This document shows, in pieces, positions 53,218 to 62,163 of a stretch of DNA of 64,000 bases (position 1 is the first letter of the stretch; each line of letters begins with the position of its first letter). The position numbers and the translations under genes were made by a program. The DNA is from Trinickia sp. Y13 (lineage in GTDB: Bacteria; Pseudomonadota; Gammaproteobacteria; Burkholderiales; Burkholderiaceae). The stretch covers positions 248,001 through 312,000 of the forward strand of contig NZ_JAKWFK010000001.1 in the NCBI RefSeq assembly GCF_029522115.1, written 5' to 3'. The notes under the pieces were generated by a model, which saw only the letters and a program-made list of their open reading frames with translations, had not been told where the DNA came from and ran no database searches.

Positions 53218-54253
53218 CGAAGCGGAAAGCTCTCTAACGTCGGTGCCTTCGAGCTATTTGAACTATTTGCCGGCGTGCTATGCAAGTGCCGATACGGGCG
53301 GGGGGCTGCCATTTCTTGCGTTGTACCTGAAGATGTTCGAGAAGTTGCTCTCTGGCATCGCGGATGGTGATGATCTCGAACAAGCCGATAGCGCCTTGGA
53401 TGCAAGGCTTGCCTACCGCATCGGCATACGACAGCTGCTAGATGCCGACGTCATCGGCAACATGTTTTATCCGCGCTGGAGTTTCTTATTTCCGAATAGC
53501 GATCCATCGGTGTTCATTCCGCCGTTATCGGAAGACACGGTCGAGAAAGACAAGACGGCGCTTTTCAATACGCTGGCGAATTATTTCGGCTTACCGCAGT
53601 ACGTGACGGATCCCGACCGACGGACGCCGGTGGAAGTGTGGGTGAGGTCGTTCTTCGAATGGCTCGGCTCGACGATCGGGTTGAGTGTCGATAAAAATTG
53701 GTCGATCGATACGTCTCGTACGCTCGTCGCGAAGGCATTCGCTTTTGATCGCGCACGCGGGACGCCGATGGGGATGGAGTGGTTGCTCGAAGCGCTCCTC
53801 CCTACATTGGCTCAGCCGGTGAAAGGCGTGACGCTGGGCAAAATTATGGTTAGCGATTGCGAGCGTCCAGCGTTCATCGTGCGCGAGACCGACACGGATG
53901 CGTTGCCGGCATTTCACGTGCGCGATAGCTATCCCGATCCTACGAAAGCTGTCGTGATTTCGGACGACGTCCGGCCGGACGTCCAGCGGGACGGCATCGA
54001 TTTCGAAGCCAACGATAGCGAGATGGTGGCGCATGTACCGTGGCGCTTCGAGATCGCAATCTCACTGACCGCCTCGAGCACCGTATCGGAAGACGATGAA
54101 ACAACGGCTGTGCTGGCGTATTACCGCGCGCTGCGCACCGTGCTCGAAACCGCAAGACCCGCATTGACGGCCTATGCCGTTCATTTCACCGTCAGTGGGG
54201 GTGACACTCAGCACGTTTTTCGAATGGATGCGCGGCGCACAGGCGCTTCTTAA
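53210..54253 (+). CDS. Tail protein I-like baseplate/fibre adaptor (Pvc12-like)
   Basis: 347 residues from ATG 53210, overlapping the J-like gene end. SYLNYLPACYAS near the start, LPFLALYLKMFEKLLSGIAD, and GMEWLLEALLPTLAQPVKGV are of the P2 gpI / eCIS tail protein I type, which connects the wedge with tail fibres. The C-terminal beta-rich part (VPWRFEIAISLTASST) is less conserved. Its position just before the fibre gene fits. Confidence 0.78.
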   Translation: MTDEAESSLTSVPSSYLNYLPACYASADTGGGLPFLALYLKMFEKLLSGIADGDDLEQADSALDARLAYRIGIRQLLDADVIGNMFYPRWSFLFPNSDPSVFIPPLSEDTVEKDKTALFNTLANYFGLPQYVTDPDRRTPVEVWVRSFFEWLGSTIGLSVDKNWSIDTSRTLVAKAFAFDRARGTPMGMEWLLEALLPTLAQPVKGVTLGKIMVSDCERPAFIVRETDTDALPAFHVRDSYPDPTKAVVISDDVRPDVQRDGIDFEANDSEMVAHVPWRFEIAISLTASSTVSEDDETTAVLAYYRALRTVLETARPALTAYAVHFTVSGGDTQHVFRMDARRTGAS

Positions 54254-54413
54254 ATTCCGGGATGGGATGACCAGGAGATGCGCTTCCTGCATTGACGGTT
54301 CAGGATCGCTCAACGACAGTTCTCATTGCGACAGCCCGCACGAAGGCGGGTAACAGAGTGCCTGTCCGCTCGATGTCGATTTGATCGCTGCCGATTCTTT
54401 ATTGAGGTGATGA

Positions 54414-57296
54414 ATGACTCAGGCGATGGTTTCTCGAGTGAATTATTTCGATGGCGAAGCGTTGCTCCGAAGTGATTTCGACGCCGAGCAGTTGTATCAC
54501 AAAGGCGCACGTGAACGCTTGAGCGCGGGCGTGTTCCGGGCCGGAGTCGTTTCGGGCCTCGATGTGACATGGGATGCGCGAGCGCCGACGCAGGTCACGG
54601 TGAAGGCTGGCATGGCGCTCGATTGCAATGGCCGAGAGATAGTTTTGCTCGACGATGAAACTGTTCCGCTCGTTTCCCTAAGCGATGGCAAGCAAAACTT
54701 TTTGACGATGAGTTACCGCGAACTGTTGGCGGTCGCTCCAGAGATGCCAGCGACGGAGTTCAAGCGCATCGAAGAGTCGCCGTACTTCGACTGCACGCAG
54801 AACTACGATCCCGATGGCCCGGAGGTGCTGTTGGCGGTGATCGTGGCGCAGGGGGGCAACATTCAATCGGTGCGCTACCAGTACGGCAGCTACGGGCGCC
54901 GTCACGTGGGGGCGGCCCTAGGTGAAGTTGAGTTTGTGTTGGAGAGCGAACCGGCCGAAGCCCAAATGGCCCAGGTGGCGGCATTGCCTCAGCGTATGGC
55001 TATCACGGCGCGACAAGACGATCTGACCGGGGAACGGTACCTGGACATTTCGGCGCCCGAGATTCGGTTGGATGGGCATGTCGAGGCGCAAGGAGATTTC
55101 GCGGGCCAATTTGATGGCGACCTGAAGGGCACCGCAAATCTCGCCGGCACGTTTTCAGGTACGTTCACCGGCAATGGCGCGGGTTTGACGGGCGTAAAGG
55201 CGACCGGCTACTGGATGCAGAACTCGGACGACAGCCTGTTTTATAGCGAGGGCAACGTCGGCATCAACGACACTCAACCTTCGGCCTTGTTGACCGTTGG
55301 GCAGCCGGTGCATTCGCGTATCGGACGCGGCTTGATGACGGCGACCAAAACGGAGAACGGCGTCGTGACGGTGCAGGGGTATCAAACTAAGTTCACGACC
55401 GATATGGTGGGCAAGATCCTGCAGTTCGGGGTGGTGCTCAGGCAGCAAGCGACGATCGCATCGGTGGATGGCAACGACAGTTTGACGCTCGTCGAATCGT
55501 TCCCGCTGGGGTTGGGACCAACGACGTACGGAATCATCCGGGCCAGCGCGGGAGAGCAGGATGAGACGCAGGGCACGGGGTTCATTACACCGGATGGGAA
55601 TACGGTGATGGCAAGTAACGGCGCCCAGTTTCAAGGGCAGACAAAACTGAATCCGGGCGATGTGCTGGTGATTGATCGATTCGTGCCGCAACAGCAGATG
55701 ATTTCCTCGAAGATCGCGAGCACGCCGCTGAGCGATACCTCATTGCAGTTGACGGAGGCGTTTTCGGAGGAGGTGACCGACAGCGCGTATCTGTACAGCA
55801 TAGAACCGAGCAGATGGTTCACGGGCGAGGGGACGATCAGCTCTCAAGGTAAAGCGGTGACGGGCGTTGGTACGACATTTACCAAGCTGCCTTCGGGGGC
55901 GACACTGCGGGCACTGGCGGCGCTCGATATCGCGAGCGTGCCGCAGACCTGGCGGGTGGACAGCGTTACCAGTTCTACCCAATTGACGATGCACAAGGTC
56001 TCGATAGATGAAGGTTCGCCGCTGTTGCCCACGTCGTCGGCATTCATGGAGACGACGTGGCAGTTGCTGAAGGTAGGCGGGGAAGCGCAGCCGGCTACGC
56101 CTCCGGCGCTGACAGTGGTGCAGAACAATGGGGTGGTGCCTAATACGGTGGCGATAAATGTTGATGATAGTGCGGTGAAAATCAATAGCAATTACGCGCT
56201 GCAAGTCAACGGGCCAGCCAGCTTCGAGGGAGGAGCGCTCGATATCGATGGCGACGTCGACGTAGTGGGGAATCTGCATGTGACGGGATTTGCGACCATC
56301 GATAGTGACCTGTCGGCGGGCGGAAGACTCGACGTTACGGGTGACGGTAGGATTCGCGGAGTGCTGACTGCTTCAAGCGACGCTAACGTTGAGGGTAATC
56401 TCAATGTCACCGGTAATTTCGAAGTGACCGGGACTTCGCAATTTACGGGGGCAATGACAGCGATGGATGTGAGCTCGACGGGCACTGCGAAGTTTAGTGG
56501 GCCTTTTTCTGTGACAAACAGTGCGACGTTTGATGTTCAATGTCCGGCCAAGTTTGAAAAGGCGGTGACGGCGGATTCGGTAGTGGTCAACAAGAGCGAA
56601 ACGGTTGCAGGGATGTTGACGGCAAACGGGGGGCTTGGCGTAGTGGGCGGCGCCACGAACGATACGCTAACGGTGACCGGACAGCTGACGGCAGAAAGCG
56701 ACCTCAAGGTGCAAGGAACACTTGCCGGGACGGGCGGTACGCTCGAAGTCGCGGGGCGAATGAAAGTCGATGACGATCTTCAGGTCACGGGCGATCTCAC
56801 AGTTGGGGCCAGTTCGCAAAGTAGGCAAGCGGAGATATATGGAGACCTGACCGTTACGGGGAAAATTCATGGCGCGGTCGATATTCCGGATACGCTCCAA
56901 GGCCCGATGACCATCAACGGGGACCTTACGGTTACAGGATCGATTCATTGTCAGAAATATTTTGGCAATGTCACGTCGGAAGTTTTTCAAAATCAATATA
57001 GTGGAACCATTAAGTCCTTGACGTCGACGGCGAACGATCAATTCATAATAATAAATATTATTGGCGTGCATAACCAGCATGCGAATGGTGATATCGGCGT
57101 AGGTATGACCGTAACCCTAAATGGTGGGGGTTCATATTCGGTTGGTACTCATTTTACCGATACGAGCGATGATGCGCCGATATGGGAGGCTACCGCATGT
57201 GCGCCGGTTCCAAAGGGCAGTAGTGTTGAAATAAGTTGCGCGAATTATAAGGGTTTGGGTGCGGATGTTGTTGTGACCTACATTAATCTCGGTTAG
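54414..57296 (+). CDS. eCIS tail fibre, receptor-binding protein
   Basis: 960 residues from ATG 54414 with TGAGGTGA upstream. The N-terminal 180 residues (RVNYFDGEALLRSDFDAEQL, LDCNGREIVLLDDETV) resemble baseplate-attachment domains of fibres in eCIS loci. From about 210 a shaft begins with GTANLAGTFSGTFTGNGAGL; residues about 600-830 are a beta-solenoid of short repeats of the type GDxDVxGNLxVTGxxxxxG. The C-terminal 140 residues (from GPMTINGDLTVTGSIHC) form a separate tip domain, the likely receptor binder. A second copy of that tip is encoded at 57687. It should set target specificity. Confidence 0.85.
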   Translation: MTQAMVSRVNYFDGEALLRSDFDAEQLYHKGARERLSAGVFRAGVVSGLDVTWDARAPTQVTVKAGMALDCNGREIVLLDDETVPLVSLSDGKQNFLTMSYRELLAVAPEMPATEFKRIEESPYFDCTQNYDPDGPEVLLAVIVAQGGNIQSVRYQYGSYGRRHVGAALGEVEFVLESEPAEAQMAQVAALPQRMAITARQDDLTGERYLDISAPEIRLDGHVEAQGDFAGQFDGDLKGTANLAGTFSGTFTGNGAGLTGVKATGYWMQNSDDSLFYSEGNVGINDTQPSALLTVGQPVHSRIGRGLMTATKTENGVVTVQGYQTKFTTDMVGKILQFGVVLRQQATIASVDGNDSLTLVESFPLGLGPTTYGIIRASAGEQDETQGTGFITPDGNTVMASNGAQFQGQTKLNPGDVLVIDRFVPQQQMISSKIASTPLSDTSLQLTEAFSEEVTDSAYLYSIEPSRWFTGEGTISSQGKAVTGVGTTFTKLPSGATLRALAALDIASVPQTWRVDSVTSSTQLTMHKVSIDEGSPLLPTSSAFMETTWQLLKVGGEAQPATPPALTVVQNNGVVPNTVAINVDDSAVKINSNYALQVNGPASFEGGALDIDGDVDVVGNLHVTGFATIDSDLSAGGRLDVTGDGRIRGVLTASSDANVEGNLNVTGNFEVTGTSQFTGAMTAMDVSSTGTAKFSGPFSVTNSATFDVQCPAKFEKAVTADSVVVNKSETVAGMLTANGGLGVVGGATNDTLTVTGQLTAESDLKVQGTLAGTGGTLEVAGRMKVDDDLQVTGDLTVGASSQSRQAEIYGDLTVTGKIHGAVDIPDTLQGPMTINGDLTVTGSIHCQKYFGNVTSEVFQNQYSGTIKSLTSTANDQFIIINIIGVHNQHANGDIGVGMTVTLNGGGSYSVGTHFTDTSDDAPIWEATACAPVPKGSSVEISCANYKGLGADVVVTYINLG

Positions 57297-57686
57297 ACGT
57301 ATTTTTGAATTAGCCATCTAAATCCTGTGAGCAGTCGTTCTAGTTGGCCTGGTTCGAAGTGCGATGCTGTAATGAGCACAGATTACATTCGACGTTGAAC
57401 CACGTCGGTTCTATGACGTTCGGAGAGGGATTGGGCCTCGGCTCAACGAGGGAAAGCGGGCTGCTGGCCCCCGGCTGCGGGATTAGTGAAACAGGGTAAG
57501 GTCATTCTCAAACGTTGCGAAGGTGACGCCGCTGCTTGACGATATGAAACGGGTGCGCGCTCGGCCCGAAAGGAGTTGGTCGGAATTTTGTCGATTCGCT
57601 TCGGTAGTAGGGTTTGACATTGGCCCCTTGTAATGCGTATTTTTTCTGTCATTGTTTCAGTTGATCTTTGATCGCAAGGAGGTGGT
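57297..57686. other. 390-bp gap between fibre and tip-copy genes
   Basis: No convincing gene. The gap is long compared with the rest of the operon. A GC-rich stretch (about 57440-57490) looks unlike its AT-richer flanks. The strong AAGGAGG site at 57677-57683 belongs to the next gene, which may have its own promoter in this gap. Confidence 0.5.
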
Positions 57687-58145
57687 ATGCGAAACGATTC
57701 TGATGCTGATCGAACGGCGAGCAAGATGGTCATTCCGGACACCGTTCATGGTCCGATGACTATCGATGGGGACCTGACGGTTAATGGCTCTGTTCAGTGC
57801 AGGAGTATTCTTGGTAATGTTGTATCGGAAGTTTTTAAAAATCAATATAACGGCGAAATTAGAACCGTGACGTCAACGCCGAATGACCAATTCGTAATAA
57901 TAAATATTATTGGTGTGCATAATCAGCGCGCTAATGGCGATATTTGTGTGTCTATAGCCATAACCGCTCCAAATGGCGGGAGTTATTCAATGAGCACTCA
58001 TTTCGCAGATACAAGTGATGACGCCCCAATATGGCAAACGACCGTATGCGCGCCAGTTCCCAGGGGTAGCAGTTATGTAATAAGCAGTTCGAATCACAAG
58101 GGGTTGGGTGCAGATATCGTCGTAACCTACGTGGATCTCGGTTAG
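57687..58145 (+). CDS. Stand-alone copy of the fibre tip domain
   Basis: 152 residues from ATG 57687 behind an AAGGAGG site. Nearly the whole protein aligns with the last 140 residues of the fibre: GPMTIDGDLTVNGS, SEVFKNQYNGEI, FVIINIIGVHNQRANGDI, THFADTSDDAPIWQ and KGLGADIVVTYVDLG correspond one to one, including the C-terminus. The shaft is missing. It may be an alternative or spare tip, a decoy that blocks self-targeting, a chaperone, or leftover from tip exchange. No signal peptide. Confidence 0.82.
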   Translation: MRNDSDADRTASKMVIPDTVHGPMTIDGDLTVNGSVQCRSILGNVVSEVFKNQYNGEIRTVTSTPNDQFVIINIIGVHNQRANGDICVSIAITAPNGGSYSMSTHFADTSDDAPIWQTTVCAPVPRGSSYVISSSNHKGLGADIVVTYVDLG

Positions 58146-58199
58146 GTATGTCCGTGAGCTCAGTTCAGCATGGGATGCGAACATGCCGTAGCGAGTAGG

Positions 58200-58219
58200 C
58201 CTCGCACAATACTGCGAGG
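58200..58219 (+). terminator. Hairpin after the fibre-tip copy, weak terminator candidate
   Basis: CCTCGCA pairs perfectly with TGCGAGG across a 6-nt loop, 54 bp after the stop of the tip-copy gene. No T-run follows. It may end the structural operon before the ATPase gene. Confidence 0.35.
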
Positions 58220-58430
58220 TGCATGCGGTAAGGCTGTGAAAGATAGATAGTGTTGTTTGCTTTGGAGGAAGCGGCGTATTGATGCGTGATTCTTGCGAAT
58301 CCTGGCCAGGTGTGCCCGGGTTCGAAGATGCCGATGCCAGAGCGAGATTTATTTCGCGAGCCGCTGCGCGAGTAGATCAGCTCGAAGCATCCTTTGGCCT
58401 TGCCGATTTGCGCTGCGTGCGCGGGAGGAC

Positions 58431-58655
58431 GAGCGCTTGGAAAAAGGCAAAGCGCGCAAGGCATATGAATTTGGCGTAAGCGCGTCGATCAGGACGGCGC
58501 ACAAGGATGGTTTGGTCGTCGGAGCTGGTTCGCTGCCGCGTAATCCGTGCGATGGACATACGCTGGCCGAAGCGTTTGAGCAGGCGGCGGCCTTGAGCGA
58601 CGTTCACCCAGAGATCGCTGTCGTCGACTTTGGTTACAAGGGCATGGTGTCTTAA
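58431..58655 (+). pseudogene. IS5-family transposase fragment
   Basis: The frame reads ERLEKGKARKAYEFGVSASI, then TAHKDGLVVGAGSLPRNPCD and GHTLAEAFEQAAALSDVHPE, the middle of an IS5-type DDE transposase around the (K/H)YEFG and NPxDGHTL motifs, and stops at 58653-58655. The N-terminal and C-terminal catalytic parts are absent, so it is inactive. It lies between the fibre-tip copy and the ATPase gene, whose first possible ATG overlaps its stop. Confidence 0.8.
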
Positions 58656-60859
58656 TGGAGTGGAAGGTCACGACCACTCGACAACACGCAATGCAAAACC
58701 GAGCAACGGACATGCTTGTGATGACAGATCTCCCGACTGAACCAACCCGTCCGTACCCCGACAACGCCGCCTTCCTCGGCGACCTTCGCGGCTTCGTCGA
58801 CTCTTTGCTCGCGCAATCGCGCTACGCGTTCCCTGAGTCGATCGAAGACTCCCTGAACGGGCCTCCCTCGAGCTGGCGCGCCATCGCCGCCCGCATGGCA
58901 GCCACGGTCAAGTCGGAGATCTTCATTCCGCTCGCACACGTCGCGCTCGTATTCCGTCTCGACGCACGCGACGTACAACTTCTGGCGCTTGCGCTGATGG
59001 TCGAGACTGACCGCGCGATATCCGACGCCTTTGCAGAACTCACTCACTCGCTGGAAGAAGCCGACGCCACCGACGAAGGTACCAGCGCAACCGCTGCGTC
59101 CAGGCGCAATACGTCGCTCAACACCGCCACCCACTTACTGGGCGATATCCGCGGCTGCCTATTCGCGGACAGCCCCTTATGCCATCACCAATTAATCGAA
59201 TTGGTCGATGTGAACCTATCGACACTCGACGGCGGCTACCGCCTGGCCTCGGCGCTTACTGCCTACCTCCTGGGCTTGGCCGCGCCTCAACCGCGAGTCG
59301 GCGATTACATCGCGACCGACATAGTTGCGGAACAAGATTTGAATGATCTGATCGTCAACGACACCGTAAAAGCGCAAATGCTGCGCTTCGTCGACATCTG
59401 CTGCGCCCCAAGCGCGCGGTTCGGCACGATCGTCCTGCACATCGAGTCGGACGACACGACGCTTGCGGGTGCCTTGGCCGCCACGGCATTCGCGAACCTC
59501 GGCTACGGCGTCGCTCAATTGGACGCTCGATTCATTCGCTGGACATACCAAAGCGTCGATCAACGGCTCGCCACACTTGAGCAGCAACTACGCACCGCGG
59601 GCCGCGATGCCGCACTATGCACGCAAATCCTGCTGTTGACCAACGGCGACGCGTTGGTCGGCAACGACGAACGCGATCAGATCGATTTGTTCGATAGCAC
59701 GCTGCAATCGTTGCTGAAGGCCAATGCGTACGTTGTCCTTTTGAACGGCCCCTCACGCCGTATCGCAGACGCGGTGGCGAACGTGCGCCAGCAGGGCGTG
59801 CGATTGTTTCAGCTACGTGTGCCCGCATCCGCCCCCGCGTTGCGCAAACTCGCTTGGAAAAAGCACGCCGCCTATTACGATCTTCCCTTCGATGACGCAC
59901 TGCTGACCGCCATTGCAGGCGCCTATGCGTTTTCAGAATCGCGCATCGCCTCTGTCGTCGATGCGGTAGCGGCGCGGCAAGCGTTGAACGCCGACGAGCA
60001 CATCGAACCGGTGCTATGGGACGCCTGCCGCGCGGCGGCCGAGGATCAGCCGATCGGCGTCGCCAAACGCGTGGATACGCCATATCGGCTTTCCGACCTC
60101 GTCGCGCCTGAGCGCACGATGACGCTGCTGCACGAAGTGCTGGGGCAAATGCGTTACCGGCCACGGGTGATCGATGAATGGGGCTTCGGCGCCAAGTATC
60201 CTGGGATCACGAATCTGTGCGTGTTGCTTCACGGGCCGCCGGGAACGGGCAAAACGATGGCTTCCTCGATCGTTGCGAACGAGCTTTCATTGCCGCTGTA
60301 TCGCGTCGATCTGTCGACGATCCTCAGCAAATACATCGGCGAAACCGAGCAAAACATCGAGAAACTGTTCGTCAGAGCCGAGGCGTTGAACGTCGTGCTG
60401 CTGTTCGACGAGGCCGAGGGGCTCTTTAGCAAGCGCAACGAGTCGAAAGATTCGCACGACCGCTTTGCCAACCTGCAAGTCGGTTTTCTATTGCAGCGGA
60501 TCGAGACCTACCCGGGGCTCGTGATCTTATCGACGAACTTGCTGGGAAATATCGACAAGGCATTTCTGCGGCGCTTTCGCGTCATGATCGAATTTCCGTT
60601 CCCCTCGAGCGAGGACCGGCTCAAGTTGTGGAAGCAGATATTCCCCGCGGACGTACAACTGGATCCGGATGTAGACCTACAAGTATTGGCCGACAAAGCG
60701 GCTATTGCAGGCGGCCATATCCGCAACGCGGCGATCAGCGCGGCGTTTCTCGCTGCCGAAGACGGCACGAACATCCAAATGAAGCATCTCGTGAAGGCGG
60801 TCAAACGCGAATACGAGAAGCTCGGCAAGCTTTTTTCGGAAGCGGATTTTCTGCGCTGA
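58655..60859 (+). CDS. eCIS AAA+ ATPase (Pvc15-like)
   Basis: 734 residues if begun at ATG 58655; ATG 58691, 58712 or 58721 are also in frame, and the first overlaps the IS fragment, so a shorter form is plausible. The N-terminal half (to about 500) is the helical region typical of Pvc15 proteins and includes a degenerate ATPase-like segment. The active AAA+ module has Walker A GPPGTGKT (527-534, K533), Walker B VLLFDEAEGLF, sensor ILSTNLLGNIDKAF and arginine finger RRFR. Pvc15 ATPases help assembly or cargo loading in PVC and Afp. Codon use differs a little from the structural genes (more C-ending codons). Confidence 0.9.
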   Translation: MEWKVTTTRQHAMQNRATDMLVMTDLPTEPTRPYPDNAAFLGDLRGFVDSLLAQSRYAFPESIEDSLNGPPSSWRAIAARMAATVKSEIFIPLAHVALVFRLDARDVQLLALALMVETDRAISDAFAELTHSLEEADATDEGTSATAASRRNTSLNTATHLLGDIRGCLFADSPLCHHQLIELVDVNLSTLDGGYRLASALTAYLLGLAAPQPRVGDYIATDIVAEQDLNDLIVNDTVKAQMLRFVDICCAPSARFGTIVLHIESDDTTLAGALAATAFANLGYGVAQLDARFIRWTYQSVDQRLATLEQQLRTAGRDAALCTQILLLTNGDALVGNDERDQIDLFDSTLQSLLKANAYVVLLNGPSRRIADAVANVRQQGVRLFQLRVPASAPALRKLAWKKHAAYYDLPFDDALLTAIAGAYAFSESRIASVVDAVAARQALNADEHIEPVLWDACRAAAEDQPIGVAKRVDTPYRLSDLVAPERTMTLLHEVLGQMRYRPRVIDEWGFGAKYPGITNLCVLLHGPPGTGKTMASSIVANELSLPLYRVDLSTILSKYIGETEQNIEKLFVRAEALNVVLLFDEAEGLFSKRNESKDSHDRFANLQVGFLLQRIETYPGLVILSTNLLGNIDKAFLRRFRVMIEFPFPSSEDRLKLWKQIFPADVQLDPDVDLQVLADKAAIAGGHIRNAAISAAFLAAEDGTNIQMKHLVKAVKREYEKLGKLFSEADFLR

Positions 60860-61100
60860 AGGCATCGCCCCGCTAGACGGTATGCGCAATGCCGCCGCAT
60901 GCTACGCATCCTGAATCTGATGTTTCTCCAGCCCGCTCGTGCCCGAGTGCGCTCGATTGGTGCCGTAAGGGCAACACCGTGATCCCGTTGGCGTATCTAC
61001 CGCGCTTCGCGGCGTCGTCCTACGATGGCTTCGTGCGGTGCATCGCCGCTAATGGCGCCCGCCGAGCGCGGGTGTTCACCCGTCGGAGCCAGGAGGAATC

Positions 61101-61580
61101 ATGAGTCAGCGTATCAACTACATTCAGCAATCGCCGCAGCTTTTCAAGAAGCTTCTCGAATTCAGCAATCAACTGAAGGATAGCGCCATCGAAGAATCGA
61201 TCCGCGACCTCGTCTCGGTCCGGGCTTCGCAAATCAATGGCTGCGGCTTTTGCGTGGACATGCACGTCAAGGAAGCGCGCTTGCACGGCGAGCGCGAACT
61301 GCGTCTCCATCATCTTGCGATCTGGCGTGAATCGCCGCTCTTTGCGCCGCGTGAGCGCGCCGCGCTCGCATGGGCCGAGGCATTGACCAAACTCGCCGAG
61401 CATGGTGTGCCGGATGACATCTACGAACACGTCCGTACGCAGTTCTCGGAGAAGGAACTCTCGGATCTGACGTACGAAGTGATGGCCATCAACGCTTGGA
61501 ATCGGGCGAACATCGCGTGCAGGACCGTGCCGGGTTCGGCCGACAAAGCATTCGGCCTCGACAAGGCGAATCTGGCCTGA
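61101..61580 (+). CDS. AhpD-like alkylhydroperoxidase (carboxymuconolactone decarboxylase fold)
   Basis: 159 residues from ATG 61101 behind CAGGAGG. The catalytic motif NGCGFCVDMHVKEAR carries C48 and C51 (CxxC) and H55, matching AhpD-type peroxidases; LVSVRASQ and AWAEALTKL are family features. It would reduce organic peroxides in the cytoplasm with thiol donors. It is followed by a cupin gene, an NDH-2-like gene and a leftward ohr gene, so a redox or peroxide stress group is likely. Confidence 0.9.
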   Translation: MSQRINYIQQSPQLFKKLLEFSNQLKDSAIEESIRDLVSVRASQINGCGFCVDMHVKEARLHGERELRLHHLAIWRESPLFAPRERAALAWAEALTKLAEHGVPDDIYEHVRTQFSEKELSDLTYEVMAINAWNRANIACRTVPGSADKAFGLDKANLA

Positions 61581-61651
61581 GCCATTCAGTTCATCCCTCT
61601 CTCTTTATCTTCGTACCGAGCGTGCGAGCCACGCCATCAGGAAGGCACACC

Positions 61652-62059
61652 ATGTTTCGACTGAAGCACACCGCAATCGCAATGCTCATCGCCGCGGGCA
61701 CAGCGATCGGCGTGGCTTATGCGGCGGCTCCGGAAGCCGTCGTGACCCCATTGATGACAAAGCCGCTCGACGATTACCCCGGAAAGGAAGCGCTGATGAT
61801 TGAGGTGACCTATCCCCCGGGTTCCGTCGATCCCGTCCATCGGCATCACGCGCACGGCTTTATCTACGTGGTTGAGGGGTCGATAGTGATGCAGGTCAAG
61901 GGCGGCAAGCAAGTCACGCTGATGCCCGGACAGACTTTCTATGAAGGTCCGAACGATGTGCATACGGTCGGGCGCAACGCAAGCCAAACCCAACCTGCAA
62001 AGTTCATCGTGCTGCTTTTGAAGGACAAGGGCGCTCCCGTGCTCGTGCCGGAGAAGTGA
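61652..62059 (+). CDS. Periplasmic cupin-domain protein
   Basis: 135 residues from ATG 61652 (MFRLKHTAIAM). A signal peptide ends in AYAAAPEA. The cupin barrel has metal-ligand motif 1 in VDPVHRHHAHGFIYVVEGSI and motif 2 in LMPGQTFYEGPNDVHTVGRN. It resembles single-domain exported cupins of unknown substrate. The gene is 71 bp after the AhpD-like gene on the same strand. Confidence 0.88.
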   Translation: MFRLKHTAIAMLIAAGTAIGVAYAAAPEAVVTPLMTKPLDDYPGKEALMIEVTYPPGSVDPVHRHHAHGFIYVVEGSIVMQVKGGKQVTLMPGQTFYEGPNDVHTVGRNASQTQPAKFIVLLLKDKGAPVLVPEK

Positions 62060-62163
62060 CCGTGCTCGTGTTGCAGCACTTTGGTTTGTTGGGGTAAGGC
62101 GCCCGTCGCTATGAGTTCGGCGCCCGTCGCCGAGTTCGTCATTTTCCAATTGAGGGCAACAAC

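Noticed and set aside
57443-57742. 99-codon minus-strand frame between fibre and tip copy
   Set aside because: It overlaps the start of the real gene at 57687, has no ribosome site and no recognisable sequence.
39550-60859. Prophage or type VI secretion system as explanation for the tail genes
   Set aside because: No head, packaging, integrase or lysis genes; no TssJ/TssL/TssM membrane complex or ClpV. DUF4255 and the Pvc15-like ATPase point to an eCIS.
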